Positions 8,871 through 19,566 of a stretch of 49,705 nucleotides of DNA are shown here, piece after piece. The notes beneath the pieces are model-generated. The model had not been told where the DNA came from and made no database searches. It saw only the letters and a program-made list of their open reading frames with translations. The stretch's first letter is position 1, and each line of letters begins with the position of its first letter. Position numbers and translations under genes: made by a program. Origin of the DNA: Acidobacteriaceae bacterium (GTDB lineage: Bacteria > Acidobacteriota > Terriglobia > Terriglobales > Acidobacteriaceae); NCBI GenBank assembly GCA_003151335.1, contig PLXE01000082.1:1-49705 (forward strand), given 5' to 3'.

Positions 8871-10157
8871 TTATTTCCCCGCGCGCAGATGTTTCAGCCC
8901 CCGCGCTGCGATGTCTTTGCGGTAGTGCATGCCGTCGAAGCGGACCTTCATGACCGCATCGTAAGCGCGCTCCACCGCATCGGGCAGATCTTTGCCGCGC
9001 GCGGTCACGCCCAGCACGCGGCCGCCAGAGGTGTAATACGAGCCGTCGCGAAGGTGTGTGCCCGCATGAAAGACTTTCACTCCGTAGATGCGCTCCGCTT
9101 CGTCCAGACCGCTGATGAGCTTGCCCGCCTCGAACCCGCCGGGATAGCCGCCGGATGCCATCACGACGCAGACCGCCGGATCCTGGGTCCAGCGAAAATC
9201 GCCCTCGCTGACGCGTCCTTCGATGGACGCTTCAATCGCTTCGAGCAGATCGCTCTCCATGCGCATGATGATGGGCTGGGTCTCCGGATCGCCGAAGCGG
9301 CAGTTGAACTCCAACACCATGGGCCCGCGTGCGGTCATCATGATGCCGCAATAGAGGATCCCTTTGTACTCGGCGCCCTCAGCCCTCATGCCGGCGACGA
9401 CCGGACGCGCGATGTGGGTCACCAGCCAGTCGCGCATCTGGGCATCGACCATTTGGTCGGTCGAATATGCGCCCATGCCGCCGGTGTTCGGGCCCTGATC
9501 GTTGTCGAAGACGCGCTTGTGGTCTTGCGCTGCCACCAGCGGAACCACGCGCTCGCCGTCGCTCATCACCAGGAACGACAGCTCTTCGCCCTCCAGGCAC
9601 TCCTCCAGCACCACGCGCAATCCGGCCTCGCCCAGCGTCTTGCCGCTGAGCATGTCTTCGGCGGTGTGCTGCGCTTCGTCCTTGGTCTGCGCGATGACCA
9701 CGCCCTTGCCGGCGGCGAGACCGTCGGCCTTCACCACGATCGGAGCATGAAATAACTTAAGGGCTTCGACGACCTCTTCGTTGTTGGTGCAGACCGAGTA
9801 TTTGGCCGTGGGGATGCGGTGGCGCTGCATGAACTCTTTGGCGAAACTCTTGCTGGACTCCAACTGCGCGGCGGCGCGGGTCGGTCCGAAGACAGGCCAG
9901 CCACGCCTCTGAAACTCGTCCACCACGCCCAGCGTCAGCGGCAGCTCGGGACCGACCACGGTCACATCGGGACTGAGCCGGCTTGCAAGCTGCACCAGTG
10001 AATCCAGGTTCTTCAGGTTCGTGGCGACACATTCCGCCTCGCTCGCAATGCCGCCGTTCCCGGGAGCGCAGTAAAGCTCCGTGACCCGCGGCGACTGCCG
10101 CAGCTTCCATACGATCGCGTGCTCGCGACCACCGCTACCGAGGACGAGGACTTTCAT
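8871..10157 (-). CDS. purD: Phosphoribosylamine-glycine ligase PurD
   Basis: PurD joins glycine to phosphoribosylamine with ATP to give GAR, the second step of de novo purine synthesis. At 428 residues it has the standard length. GSGGREHA is at residues 7-14, the ATP-grasp fold shows KADGLAAGKGV and DHKRVFDNDQGPNTGGMGAYS (cut at its end), and the C-terminus carries the GYP and GRVLGVTA segments. It is the first gene of a purD-purE operon. A dispersed repeat (10271-10320) lies upstream between it and the divergent metal regulator. Confidence 0.96.
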   Translation of the reverse strand: MKVLVLGSGGREHAIVWKLRQSPRVTELYCAPGNGGIASEAECVATNLKNLDSLVQLASRLSPDVTVVGPELPLTLGVVDEFQRRGWPVFGPTRAAAQLESSKSFAKEFMQRHRIPTAKYSVCTNNEEVVEALKLFHAPIVVKADGLAAGKGVVIAQTKDEAQHTAEDMLSGKTLGEAGLRVVLEECLEGEELSFLVMSDGERVVPLVAAQDHKRVFDNDQGPNTGGMGAYSTDQMVDAQMRDWLVTHIARPVVAGMRAEGAEYKGILYCGIMMTARGPMVLEFNCRFGDPETQPIIMRMESDLLEAIEASIEGRVSEGDFRWTQDPAVCVVMASGGYPGGFEAGKLISGLDEAERIYGVKVFHAGTHLRDGSYYTSGGRVLGVTARGKDLPDAVERAYDAVMKVRFDGMHYRKDIAARGLKHLRAGK

Positions 10158-10270
10158 GGGGCCAGGTTCCGCACGACTCTTCTACTGACGAAGTTGAGAT
10201 GCCAAGCGAAAGAAAAGAGTAGGGCGCAGTGCGCCCGATGTCAAACTTACAATGGAGCTGCCTTTCCATC

Positions 10271-10320
10271 TGTCATCCTGATCGAGGTCGCCGCGGCGAC
10301 CGAGTCGAAGGACCCCTATA
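10271..10320. repeat. Dispersed REP-like element, copy 2
   Basis: TGTCATCCTGATCGAGG...GTCGAAGGACCCCTAT, with a perfect internal palindrome GGTCGCC-GC-GGCGACC at 10286-10301. It matches elements at 3370, 16825 and 38651, all intergenic. Confidence 0.55.
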
Positions 10321-10418
10321 GCCGCAGGGTCGCTGTATCGCCGTCTCGCCCGGTAACAAATCTGGGATTGCCTTGCAATCCTCTATTAACTGTCGTTAAC
10401 TAAGATCTAACAAGTCCC

Positions 10419-11105
10419 ATGATCACGGTTTCCAAAGAAGATTATCTCAAGGCCATCCTGGAAGCGGAGGGCGAAGGCGAGCAGGTCATCTCAGCCCGCC
10501 TGGCGCAATGGCTTTCGGTTTCCGCTCCGGCGGTCACCATGGCTTTGCGGCGGCTCAAGCGCGACGGACTGGTTTCCGTGCGCAGCGACGGGCGGGTACA
10601 ACTCACGGCAGAAGGGCGGAAGATCGCCCGGCGACTGGCCATACGGCATCACCTGATCGAACGCATGCTGCACGAGATCTTCGGCATGGCGTGGTACAAA
10701 GTGCACGACGAAGCGGAGCGCCTGGAACATGCCGTCTCCAGCGACTTCGAGGCCATGCTCACGCGCAAATTGGGGCGCGGCGGGCCTTGTCCGCATGGCA
10801 ATTCGCCGACTCCGGAGCCGCCGCGCAGCAAGCGCAAACGTGGCCTGCTGCTGCTTTCCGAATCGCAGCCTGGGGGCCGTTATGTAGTGCAAAGCGTTTA
10901 TGAGCGCGACCGCAGGCTGGGAGAATTTCTGGAGAAGCTTGGTATTCGCCCCGGAGCCGAGATTGTGGTCCATCTCCGGAACTACGACGACACTCTGAGC
11001 CTGGTCACCACGGCCGGCAAGGTATCGCTGGGCCGCAGCGCCGCAGAAAAAGTGTGGGTTGCGCGGCCAAGGGCGACAGTTCCTCCCGTCCAAAAAAAGA
11101 ATTAA
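10419..11105 (+). CDS. DtxR/MntR-family metal-dependent repressor
   Basis: This is a cytoplasmic transcriptional repressor of 228 residues with the three-domain layout of full-length DtxR-type proteins. There is an N-terminal winged helix (TVSKEDYLKAILEAEGEGEQ, then ISARLAQWLSVSAPAVTMAL), a metal-binding dimerisation helix region (RHHLIERMLHEIFGM...HDEAERLEHA) with the CPHGN motif, and a C-terminal SH3/FeoA-like domain (about 140-215). The NRAMP manganese transporter gene follows 90 bases downstream, which points to Mn2+-responsive control of manganese uptake, although MntR of Bacillus lacks the SH3 domain. An iron-responsive role is possible. The gene is divergent from purD. Confidence 0.85.
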   Translation: MITVSKEDYLKAILEAEGEGEQVISARLAQWLSVSAPAVTMALRRLKRDGLVSVRSDGRVQLTAEGRKIARRLAIRHHLIERMLHEIFGMAWYKVHDEAERLEHAVSSDFEAMLTRKLGRGGPCPHGNSPTPEPPRSKRKRGLLLLSESQPGGRYVVQSVYERDRRLGEFLEKLGIRPGAEIVVHLRNYDDTLSLVTTAGKVSLGRSAAEKVWVARPRATVPPVQKKN

Positions 11106-11139
11106 CCACGGTTTAGTAAATCATGTATACTTCGGCTAA
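11102..11139 (+). promoter_or_regulatory. Candidate promoter and metal-regulator operator before mntH
   Basis: TTAACC (11102-11107), 18 bases, then TATACT (11126-11131) fits a weak -35 and a good -10. The half-sites TTTAG (11112) and CTAAGG (11136) flank the -10 in inverted orientation, as TTAG/CTAA ends do in DtxR-family operators. Regulation by the upstream repressor is inferred. Confidence 0.35.
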
Positions 11140-11195
11140 GGATGTGGAATTCGTGGCGACGTCGTGTCGTCGCCGCCTCCTGTTTTCGGTGAGCT

Positions 11196-12626
11196 TTGAA
11201 CACGAAACCCCAGGCGCCGCCTAGCCCGCAGGATGTACGGCCGGATGAAACCGGAGCCGCTCTCGGCAACCATGTGTCGCTGGAGGGGATGCACAGCACC
11301 GTCGCGGTGCCGCACCATGAGGCCGGCTTCTGGCAGCAGTGGCGGGCCTTCGTCGGGCCGGCGATTCTGGTCAGCGTCGGCTATATGGACCCCGGCAACT
11401 GGGGGACGGACCTGCAAGGCGGCGCTCAGTTCAAGTACGGACTTTTGTGGGTAGTCGGGCTGGCCAGCCTGATGGCCATCTTTATGCAGGTCATCTCCGC
11501 CCGCCTGGGCGTGGTGACCGGGAAAGACCTCGCGCAATGCTGCCGCGACTGGTATCCCAGGTGGACCCGCTGGCCCAATTGGCTGATGAGTGAAGTCGCC
11601 ATCGGCGCTTGTGACTTGGCGGAGGTGCTGGGGAGTGCGGTGGCCCTCAACTTGGTGTTCCATATCCCGCTGCTCTGGGCGGTCATCATCACCGGGCTGG
11701 ACGTGCTCCTGCTGCTGGCCATGCAGCACTTTGGGATGCGCACCATCGAGGCCATTGTCGTCTTGCTGATAGTCACCATCGGCGTGTGCTACTTCATCGA
11801 AATTTTCGTTCTGCCGCAGACCCAGCCCAGTTTCCTGGAAATGGGACGGGCATTGATTTCGCCGCGCCTTCGCCAAGCGGGGATGTTGTACGTCGCGGTC
11901 GGCATGATCGGGGCGACGGTGATGCCGCACAACCTGTACTTGCACTCGGCCCTGGTGCAGAGCCGCAAGCTGCAAAAGGACGAACTGTCCATGCGGCGCG
12001 CGGTCCGCTTCAACACCATCGACTCAACCGTGGCGCTGACCATCGCTTTCTTCGTCAACGCGGCCATCCTGGTGTTGGCGGCGATGGTGTTTTTTGGCAA
12101 GGAAAGCGTGACCATCACCGGCGGCCAGGTGGTCAAGTTCGGAGCTAACAGCGATTGGATTCGCGTCGCCTATTTGACGCTGGCGCCGTTGTTGGGGACC
12201 GCGGTTGCGAGCACGCTGTTTGCCGTAGCTCTGCTGGCCAGCGGCCAGAGCAGCACCATCACCGGCACGCTCGCCGGGCAAGTGGTGATGGAAGGCTTCA
12301 TGCACTGGCGAATCAAACCGTGGGTGCGGCGGCTCATCACCCGCACCCTCGCCATTCTGCCGGCAGTCTTTATCATTGGCCTGCGCGGCGACAGCAGCGT
12401 TACCGACCTGCTGATCCTCAGCCAAGTGGTGCTGGCGTTGCAGCTTCCGTTCGCCATGTTTCCGCTCTTGCAGTTCACCAGTTCCCGCAAGCGAATGGGG
12501 AATTGGACGAACGGTTGGTTTCTGCTGCTGGCGGGTTGGGGCAGTGCTATCCTGATCACCGCGATGGACGTTTACAGCTTGCCCGAATCGCTGAAAGCTG
12601 CGTGGCAGGTCATTGCCGGCACGTAA
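11196..12626 (+). CDS. mntH: NRAMP-family Mn2+ transporter MntH
   Basis: An inner-membrane proton-coupled divalent metal importer of up to 476 residues. The family signatures are present: DPGNWGTDL in the first transmembrane helix (metal-binding Asp and Asn) and MPHNLYLHSALV in helix 6. About eleven hydrophobic segments follow in the usual order. The listed start is a TTG at 11196 with GGTGAG upstream; an ATG at 11289 (MHSTVAVPH) preceded by GGAGGGG would shorten the poorly conserved N-terminus by 31 residues, but its spacing is too tight. The gene follows the DtxR/MntR regulator and precedes a universal stress protein, so the group is probably a metal-homeostasis unit. Confidence 0.9.
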   Translation: MNTKPQAPPSPQDVRPDETGAALGNHVSLEGMHSTVAVPHHEAGFWQQWRAFVGPAILVSVGYMDPGNWGTDLQGGAQFKYGLLWVVGLASLMAIFMQVISARLGVVTGKDLAQCCRDWYPRWTRWPNWLMSEVAIGACDLAEVLGSAVALNLVFHIPLLWAVIITGLDVLLLLAMQHFGMRTIEAIVVLLIVTIGVCYFIEIFVLPQTQPSFLEMGRALISPRLRQAGMLYVAVGMIGATVMPHNLYLHSALVQSRKLQKDELSMRRAVRFNTIDSTVALTIAFFVNAAILVLAAMVFFGKESVTITGGQVVKFGANSDWIRVAYLTLAPLLGTAVASTLFAVALLASGQSSTITGTLAGQVVMEGFMHWRIKPWVRRLITRTLAILPAVFIIGLRGDSSVTDLLILSQVVLALQLPFAMFPLLQFTSSRKRMGNWTNGWFLLLAGWGSAILITAMDVYSLPESLKAAWQVIAGT

Positions 12627-12653
12627 CCCGGCGACGAGATAAACGGGACGACC

Positions 12654-13070
12654 ATGTACGACACCATTCTCGTGACGTTGGACGGTACTCCGACGGACCG
12701 CGCCATCATCGAGCACATCAAACAGCTGGCGAAGCTGGCGCACAGCCATTTGGTGTTGCTGCATGTGGCCGACGGCTGGGCGGCCCGGACCTATGGCCCG
12801 GACGCGATCAGCCCGGAAATCGCGGAAGACACCGCGTACTTGGAGAAAGTACGCGCGGAGTTTCAGGCCATCGGCATTCCTACCGAAGCGGAACTGGCGT
12901 ATGGCGAGCCGGTCAAGGAAATCATCAAATGGGTGCAGCGCAAGGGCTGCGATCTGGTGGCGATGAGCACCCACGGACACCGCTTCCTGGCCGACCTGTT
13001 TCTCGGCACCACCGCCACTCAAGTCCGGCATAGCGTCAGCGTGCCTGTCCTCCTCCTCAAGGCGAAATAA
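12654..13070 (+). CDS. Universal stress protein (UspA family)
   Basis: A 138-residue cytoplasmic protein of the ATP-binding Usp type. It begins with YDTILVTLDGTPTDRAIIEH and ends with the nucleotide-binding signature MSTHGHRFLADLFLGTTA...HSVSVPVLL, i.e. G-x2-G-x9-G-S-like spacing, suggesting ATP binding. It lies 27 bases after mntH on the same strand and is likely co-transcribed. What it senses is unknown. Confidence 0.88.
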   Translation: MYDTILVTLDGTPTDRAIIEHIKQLAKLAHSHLVLLHVADGWAARTYGPDAISPEIAEDTAYLEKVRAEFQAIGIPTEAELAYGEPVKEIIKWVQRKGCDLVAMSTHGHRFLADLFLGTTATQVRHSVSVPVLLLKAK

Positions 13071-13096
13071 CCGTTGGACGCAAAAGCGCAAAAGCA

Positions 13097-13924
13097 ATGA
13101 CTCGGGGCTTCTCTTTATTGCTACTGGCGTTGTTTCTGGCCGTGGCGCTGGTAGCTGCGGCGCAGCAGCAGGAGCCGTCCAAAAATCCAGCCGCCAGCAC
13201 TGCCGCGGACGACGCCGAAGCCAATCCCGGGAGACCGACTGTCTCAACGCCCGCAACCCTCACGCCAGTTGACTATTTTCAATTTGAGACTGGGGTCTTG
13301 GCAGCGTGGAACTCACCCGGGTTGTCGTCGCAGGAGAATCTCACCGAAGTCATAAAGTTTTCCGTGTCGCGCTGGATCGAATTGCTGGCCAGCTCAGAGC
13401 CGTATGCGCATTCGAGCGCTGTAGGCCAACCTACAAATGCACCGGGAGACGTGGCTCTGGGGGTCCAAGGGATTGCCTATCACGGGGAAGGCGTAAAACC
13501 GACGATTGCGTTCAGTTATTTCGGCCGAGTTTACAGCGGGGACGCTCCTGACCTTGACATCGGTAGCTTCAGAAACTCAGGGCTCATTCTTGTCAGTGCG
13601 GACGTGAAGGGCTTCCACTACGACACTAATTATCTCTTCAACGAAGTCGTCAACGGCGCGGTCCGCCGGGCCCAGTTTGGACAGACGCTCTCGGTGTCAC
13701 ATTCACTGACGAAGAAACTCGGGATCTCCGGAGAGATATGGCATTTCACCCAGCCTTTTCTGCGCAGCAATACCGTCGGCAACCTGTGGGCGCTGAACTA
13801 CAACATGCGGAGAAATCTGGTGCTTGATGGCGGTTTCAATCGTGGACTAACCAGTACGTCCACACGCTGGGAAGCGTTTGCCGGATTCACCTACCTACTG
13901 CCGCATAGAGTCAGTCTGCACTGA
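13097..13924 (+). CDS. Outer-membrane protein, Phenol_MetA_deg-like
   Basis: A 275-residue exported protein. The first 22 residues (MTRGFSLLLLALFLAVALVA) form a clear signal peptide, followed by a Gln/Pro/Ala-rich linker and a region of alternating beta strands. The start of the domain (FQFETGVLAAWNS) and the segment GQPTNAPGDVALGVQGIAY resemble the barrel family annotated as MetA-pathway phenol-degradation proteins. Such proteins are outer-membrane channels or anchors of unknown substrate. It follows the universal stress protein by 26 bases and may belong to the same transcript as mntH. The family call is by strand pattern, not by a catalytic motif. Confidence 0.55.
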   Translation: MTRGFSLLLLALFLAVALVAAAQQQEPSKNPAASTAADDAEANPGRPTVSTPATLTPVDYFQFETGVLAAWNSPGLSSQENLTEVIKFSVSRWIELLASSEPYAHSSAVGQPTNAPGDVALGVQGIAYHGEGVKPTIAFSYFGRVYSGDAPDLDIGSFRNSGLILVSADVKGFHYDTNYLFNEVVNGAVRRAQFGQTLSVSHSLTKKLGISGEIWHFTQPFLRSNTVGNLWALNYNMRRNLVLDGGFNRGLTSTSTRWEAFAGFTYLLPHRVSLH

Positions 13925-14025
13925 CAGCCCTATCCACTTACCTCTCCGGCGGTTTAAGATAATTAGTTTGGCTTTCTAAAAAACTGCAGCCAGTCATAGC
14001 TCCTCTAATAAGAAGGGACTCATCC

Positions 14026-16782
<2,757 letters not shown>

Positions 16783-16824
16783 GAAGCAGGCGGCTGTCAG
16801 CTATCAGCCGTCAGTTCCTTATGC

Positions 16825-16880
16825 TGTCATCCCGAGCGGCACCGCCAGGGTTTGGCGGCGGAGTCGAGGGACCTGCTTTT
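16825..16880. repeat. Dispersed REP-like element, copy 3
   Basis: TGTCATCCCGAGCGG...GTCGAGGGACC with an internal stem CCGCCA/TGGCGG. It lies between acnA and higA, which converge. GGCTG...CAGCC just upstream (about 16789-16810) forms another small hairpin. Confidence 0.5.
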
Positions 16881-16911
16881 GCGGGCGGCCCGGTTCTCCG
16901 ACGCGAGATCC

Positions 16912-17193
16912 CTAAGCAAATTCGAGCCGTTTCAGCTTGATGCGGTCGGCGCGGACTTGGGCAAGGTCGTAATGCGCCTGCTGCGTAAGCCAGGTTTCGG
17001 CGCTGCCGCCGAAGACCTTGGACAGGCGTACGGCCATCTCGGGAGAAATTCCCCGCTTCTGGTTGACCAGTTCCGACAGCGTGGTGCGCGTGACGCCAAG
17101 GGCCGCCGCAGCTTGCGTGATGGTCAAGCCCAAAGGCTCGATACACTGGCGCAGCACAAAGCCGCCGGGGTGCGGGGGGTTCTTCATCGGCAT
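16912..17193 (-). CDS. higA: HigA antitoxin (VapI type)
   Basis: A 93-residue XRE-type DNA-binding antitoxin. The family signature is intact: [20 protein letters not shown], then [20 protein letters not shown] as the helix-turn-helix, and [19 protein letters not shown]. HigA neutralises HigB and represses the operon. It follows higB by 13 bases with GAAGGAGA upstream of its ATG, the higB-first order typical of this family. Confidence 0.92.
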   Translation of the reverse strand: MPMKNPPHPGGFVLRQCIEPLGLTITQAAAALGVTRTTLSELVNQKRGISPEMAVRLSKVFGGSAETWLTQQAHYDLAQVRADRIKLKRLEFA

Positions 17194-17206
17194 GGTTCAG
17201 TCTCCT

Positions 17207-17485
17207 TCAGTGGTAATCGACATAATCAACGTCTAACGCGTCGCCCTCCACGAAGCGGAAAATCACCCGCCAGTTGGAGCGGACCGTGACCGCCCAAAAG
17301 CCTTGGAACTCGCCTTTAAGCGGATGCAACCGGAATCCCGGTACATCCATGTCCGCGACCGTGCCGGCAGCATCCAGACGCGCGATTATGTCACGCAGTT
17401 TCCCCACATGCTGGCTAATGACGCCGCGAGGGTCGTCGTCCTCGTAAAGACGTTTTAGCCCTTTGTGGCGGACCGAGCGGATCAT
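17207..17485 (-). CDS. higB: HigB toxin (RelE-like mRNA interferase)
   Basis: A 92-residue toxin of the HigB/RelE fold that cleaves mRNA on the ribosome. It starts MIRSVRHKGLKRLYEDDD and contains LHPLKGEFQGFWAVTV and NWRVIFRFVEGDALDVDYVDYH (cut to motif level here), matching the family core and C-terminus. It is translated before higA. The ATG at 17485 lies only a few bases after the predicted -10, so the message may be leaderless. A decayed copy of its 3' end occurs at 17615-17656. Confidence 0.92.
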   Translation of the reverse strand: MIRSVRHKGLKRLYEDDDPRGVISQHVGKLRDIIARLDAAGTVADMDVPGFRLHPLKGEFQGFWAVTVRSNWRVIFRFVEGDALDVDYVDYH

Positions 17486-17490
17486 TCTTG

Positions 17491-17519
17491 ACCGTAACGC
17501 GTAACGTAACGCATGTCAA
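17491..17519 (-). promoter_or_regulatory. higBA promoter with iterated GTTACG operator
   Basis: Minus strand: TTGACA (17519-17514), 17 bases, TACGGT (17496-17491). The spacer is made of repeated GTTACG/CGTAAC units (GCGTTACGTTACGCGTTACG), a likely binding site for HigA. The predicted transcription start falls on or next to the higB ATG. Confidence 0.5.
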
Positions 17520-17614
17520 GAGAAGGCCTGCACCTTGGCAGGTCGGGCGTTTCTTGGCGGCAAGCGGAAATGCGTGCATCTGTCCTCAACGGTGTTGGGC
17601 GGTTGCCTCCTTGT

Positions 17615-17656
17615 ATGGTAATCGACATAATCAATCTCCAGCGCGCGACCTTCACC
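17615..17656 (-). pseudogene. Remnant of a second higB gene (3' end)
   Basis: The minus strand translates as GEGRALEIDYVDYH, matching the HigB C-terminus EGDALDVDYVDYH, and shares the nucleotide run TGGTAATCGACATAATCAA with 17210-17230. AAGGAGG follows, at the place where higA's ribosome-binding site would be, but no higA start remains. The upstream two thirds of the toxin gene are gone. Confidence 0.6.
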
Positions 17657-17797
17657 ACAACTTTCCCTTTAGAGATGGTATTCTCAAGTTAATTCTTGGA
17701 CAGCGGCGTCGGAAACTTACAGAAATTTGGCGAACTCTTGTCGCGCAGTCGTGTTTTTACATTGTGTCTAAGAACTGAACGTGAGGCGGAATTGGCA

Positions 17798-18892
17798 GTG
17801 AGGAAGCTTCTGATTTCGATGTTGCTGCTGGGCGGGCTCATTCACCCGTTGCTGGCACATGCCGATGCGGCCTTGCTGGTAGAAGAGCCCTATGGTTCGT
17901 TCGGGGGCGCCGTCCCTACCGGACACTCTGCCATCTACCTGCCTAAGGTCTGCGCCACCACGCCCACCGAATTGCGGCGCTGCAATCCGGGAGAACTGGG
18001 GGTGGTCATTAGCCGGTATCGCCACGTCGCCGGCCGCGACTGGCTTGCCATACCTCTTCTTCCATACCTCTATGCGGTGGATCGCATTGAGGATGTACCG
18101 GTCTTCGTCAGCCCGGAAACGGTCCGCTCGCTGCGAGACGAATACCGGCGTGCCCACCTGCGGAACATCGTTCCGGACTTTGCGGATGGCGGCATTTCGA
18201 CGGCGGATTGGACGCAGCTAGTGGGGGCCGCATTTGACCGGCAAATCTATATCTTTCATTTTGAGACTACGGCGGAACAGGATGAGAAGCTCATCGCTAC
18301 TCTCAACTCCAGAAATAACCGGTCACACTTCAACTTGTTCTACCGCAATTGCGCCGACTTCTCCCGCGACATTGTCAACTTCTATCATCCCGGGGCCACG
18401 CGCAGGAGCGTGACCGCGGACTTGGGAATCACGACTCCCAAGCAACTGGCCAAGTCGCTGGCCAAATACGGCAAACATCACGAGCGGCTGGACCTGACCA
18501 CCGGGGTGATTCCGCAGGTGCCGGGAAGCGTGGGGCGCAGCCATACGCCGCACGGCGTGGTCGAGACACTCTTGAAGAGCAAGAAATACGCCATTCCTCT
18601 TGCGCCGCTGGCGGTCATCCATCCCATTTTCGCTGCCGGCGTAGTGGCTACCTACTTTTTCTCGGGACGTTTTGGCCCTCCGAAATCGGCCGAGGTGCTG
18701 ACCGATCCCGAGCAAGTGCAACTGCTGGCCCAACGCTACGCGGGAGCGGAAGACGAAGCGCGCGACCAGACGGAAATAGCGCTGGGAACAGGAATTCCCG
18801 CAGAGCAACTCCAGAGTGGCTGTACCCAGGGTAGAGTGGGCCTTCAGGCGCGGCGGCGCGTAAGCTGCTTTGTAAATATGCCAGGACTCTAA
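17798..18892 (+). CDS. Exported, possibly anchored permuted NlpC/P60-like protein
   Basis: A 364-residue protein from the GTG at 17798, which has AGGCGGA upstream and directly begins a signal peptide (RKLLISMLLLGGLIHPLLAHADA). An in-frame TTG at 17696 would bury this signal. A conserved-looking His (H43 in TGHSAIYL) and a Cys (C185 in YRNCADFSRD) have the order seen in circularly permuted NlpC/P60 or DUF4105-type papain-like proteins. Near the C-terminus, IPLAPLAVIHPIFAAGVVATYFF (cut) looks like a membrane segment. This suggests an envelope hydrolase, perhaps acting on lipid or peptide bonds. The catalytic role is inference from the His/Asn-Cys pattern only. Confidence 0.5.
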   Translation: MRKLLISMLLLGGLIHPLLAHADAALLVEEPYGSFGGAVPTGHSAIYLPKVCATTPTELRRCNPGELGVVISRYRHVAGRDWLAIPLLPYLYAVDRIEDVPVFVSPETVRSLRDEYRRAHLRNIVPDFADGGISTADWTQLVGAAFDRQIYIFHFETTAEQDEKLIATLNSRNNRSHFNLFYRNCADFSRDIVNFYHPGATRRSVTADLGITTPKQLAKSLAKYGKHHERLDLTTGVIPQVPGSVGRSHTPHGVVETLLKSKKYAIPLAPLAVIHPIFAAGVVATYFFSGRFGPPKSAEVLTDPEQVQLLAQRYAGAEDEARDQTEIALGTGIPAEQLQSGCTQGRVGLQARRRVSCFVNMPGL

Positions 18893-18978
18893 GGGGCCTG
18901 TGTCAACCGGACGCGACAAGTTCGCCAGACCACTCGATAGTGGCTGCAAATTCAGCCACTACCGACCACTCCCGGTCG

Positions 18979-19007
18979 TTGACATCGCGGCTGACGCTCT
19001 GTTAACT
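18979..19007 (+). promoter_or_regulatory. atpF': Candidate promoter of the ATP synthase operon
   Basis: TTGACA (18979-18984), 17 bases, TTAACT (19002-19007). The -35 is perfect and the -10 matches four of six. It lies 86 bases before the first atp gene in a 200-base gap. Confidence 0.4.
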
Positions 19008-19092
19008 TGAGTATTTACATTTGTAGCCATAGCGCCCTCATTGTTTCTTCAGCAGTAGGCATTCGCGAGCAGCAGGCATTCACGAACCAGGA

Positions 19093-19566
19093 ATGGACCA
19101 GACTCTCAAACAGGTAGGCGAATTACTGCTCGGAGCCGTCCCGACGGCGGTCCTGCTGCTGCTGCTTTATGCCATCTACAGCGCATTGCTCCACAAGCCG
19201 CTGAAGCGCGTGCTGGAGCAGCGTCGCGAGCGCACCGAGGGGGCCTTCCTGAAAGCGCGCGCCGATATAGCGGCCGCGGAAGCCCGCACCCAGGAGTACG
19301 AGCAGCGCTTACGGGAGGCGCGCCTGGTCATCTTCAAAGCCCAGGAAGCCCGCCGCCAACAGGCCCAGCAAGCTCGTGCCGATGCCGTCCTGCAAGCGCG
19401 CACCCGTGCCCATGAACAGGTCCGCGACGCACGCGCTGCCATTGAGCAGGACATGGCTGCCGCCCGAGGAGGATTACAGGCGGAGACCGAGCGGCTGGCG
19501 GCAGAGATCATCCGCACCATTCTGCGGCCTGCGGGCATGGCTTCCGCAGCAGGCGGTCAAGCGTGA
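19093..19566 (+). CDS. atpF': ATP synthase F0 subunit b'
   Basis: One of two peripheral-stalk subunits of the F-type ATP synthase. The 157 residues consist of one N-terminal transmembrane helix (LLLGAVPTAVLLLLLYAIYSAL), cut here at 22 in the protein but starting at about residue 11, followed by KPLKRVLEQRRERTEG and a long alanine/glutamine-rich coiled coil. It is the first gene of the operon and overlaps the next start by four bases (GTGA). Two different b-type genes side by side indicate a b/b' heterodimeric stalk, as in photosynthetic and several other bacteria. Confidence 0.88.
   Translation: MDQTLKQVGELLLGAVPTAVLLLLLYAIYSALLHKPLKRVLEQRRERTEGAFLKARADIAAAEARTQEYEQRLREARLVIFKAQEARRQQAQQARADAVLQARTRAHEQVRDARAAIEQDMAAARGGLQAETERLAAEIIRTILRPAGMASAAGGQA

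Noticed and set aside
11106-11195. Manganese riboswitch in the mntH leader
   Set aside because: A 7-bp hairpin (GGCGACG...) is present, but the conserved loops of the yybP-ykoY class are not recognisable.
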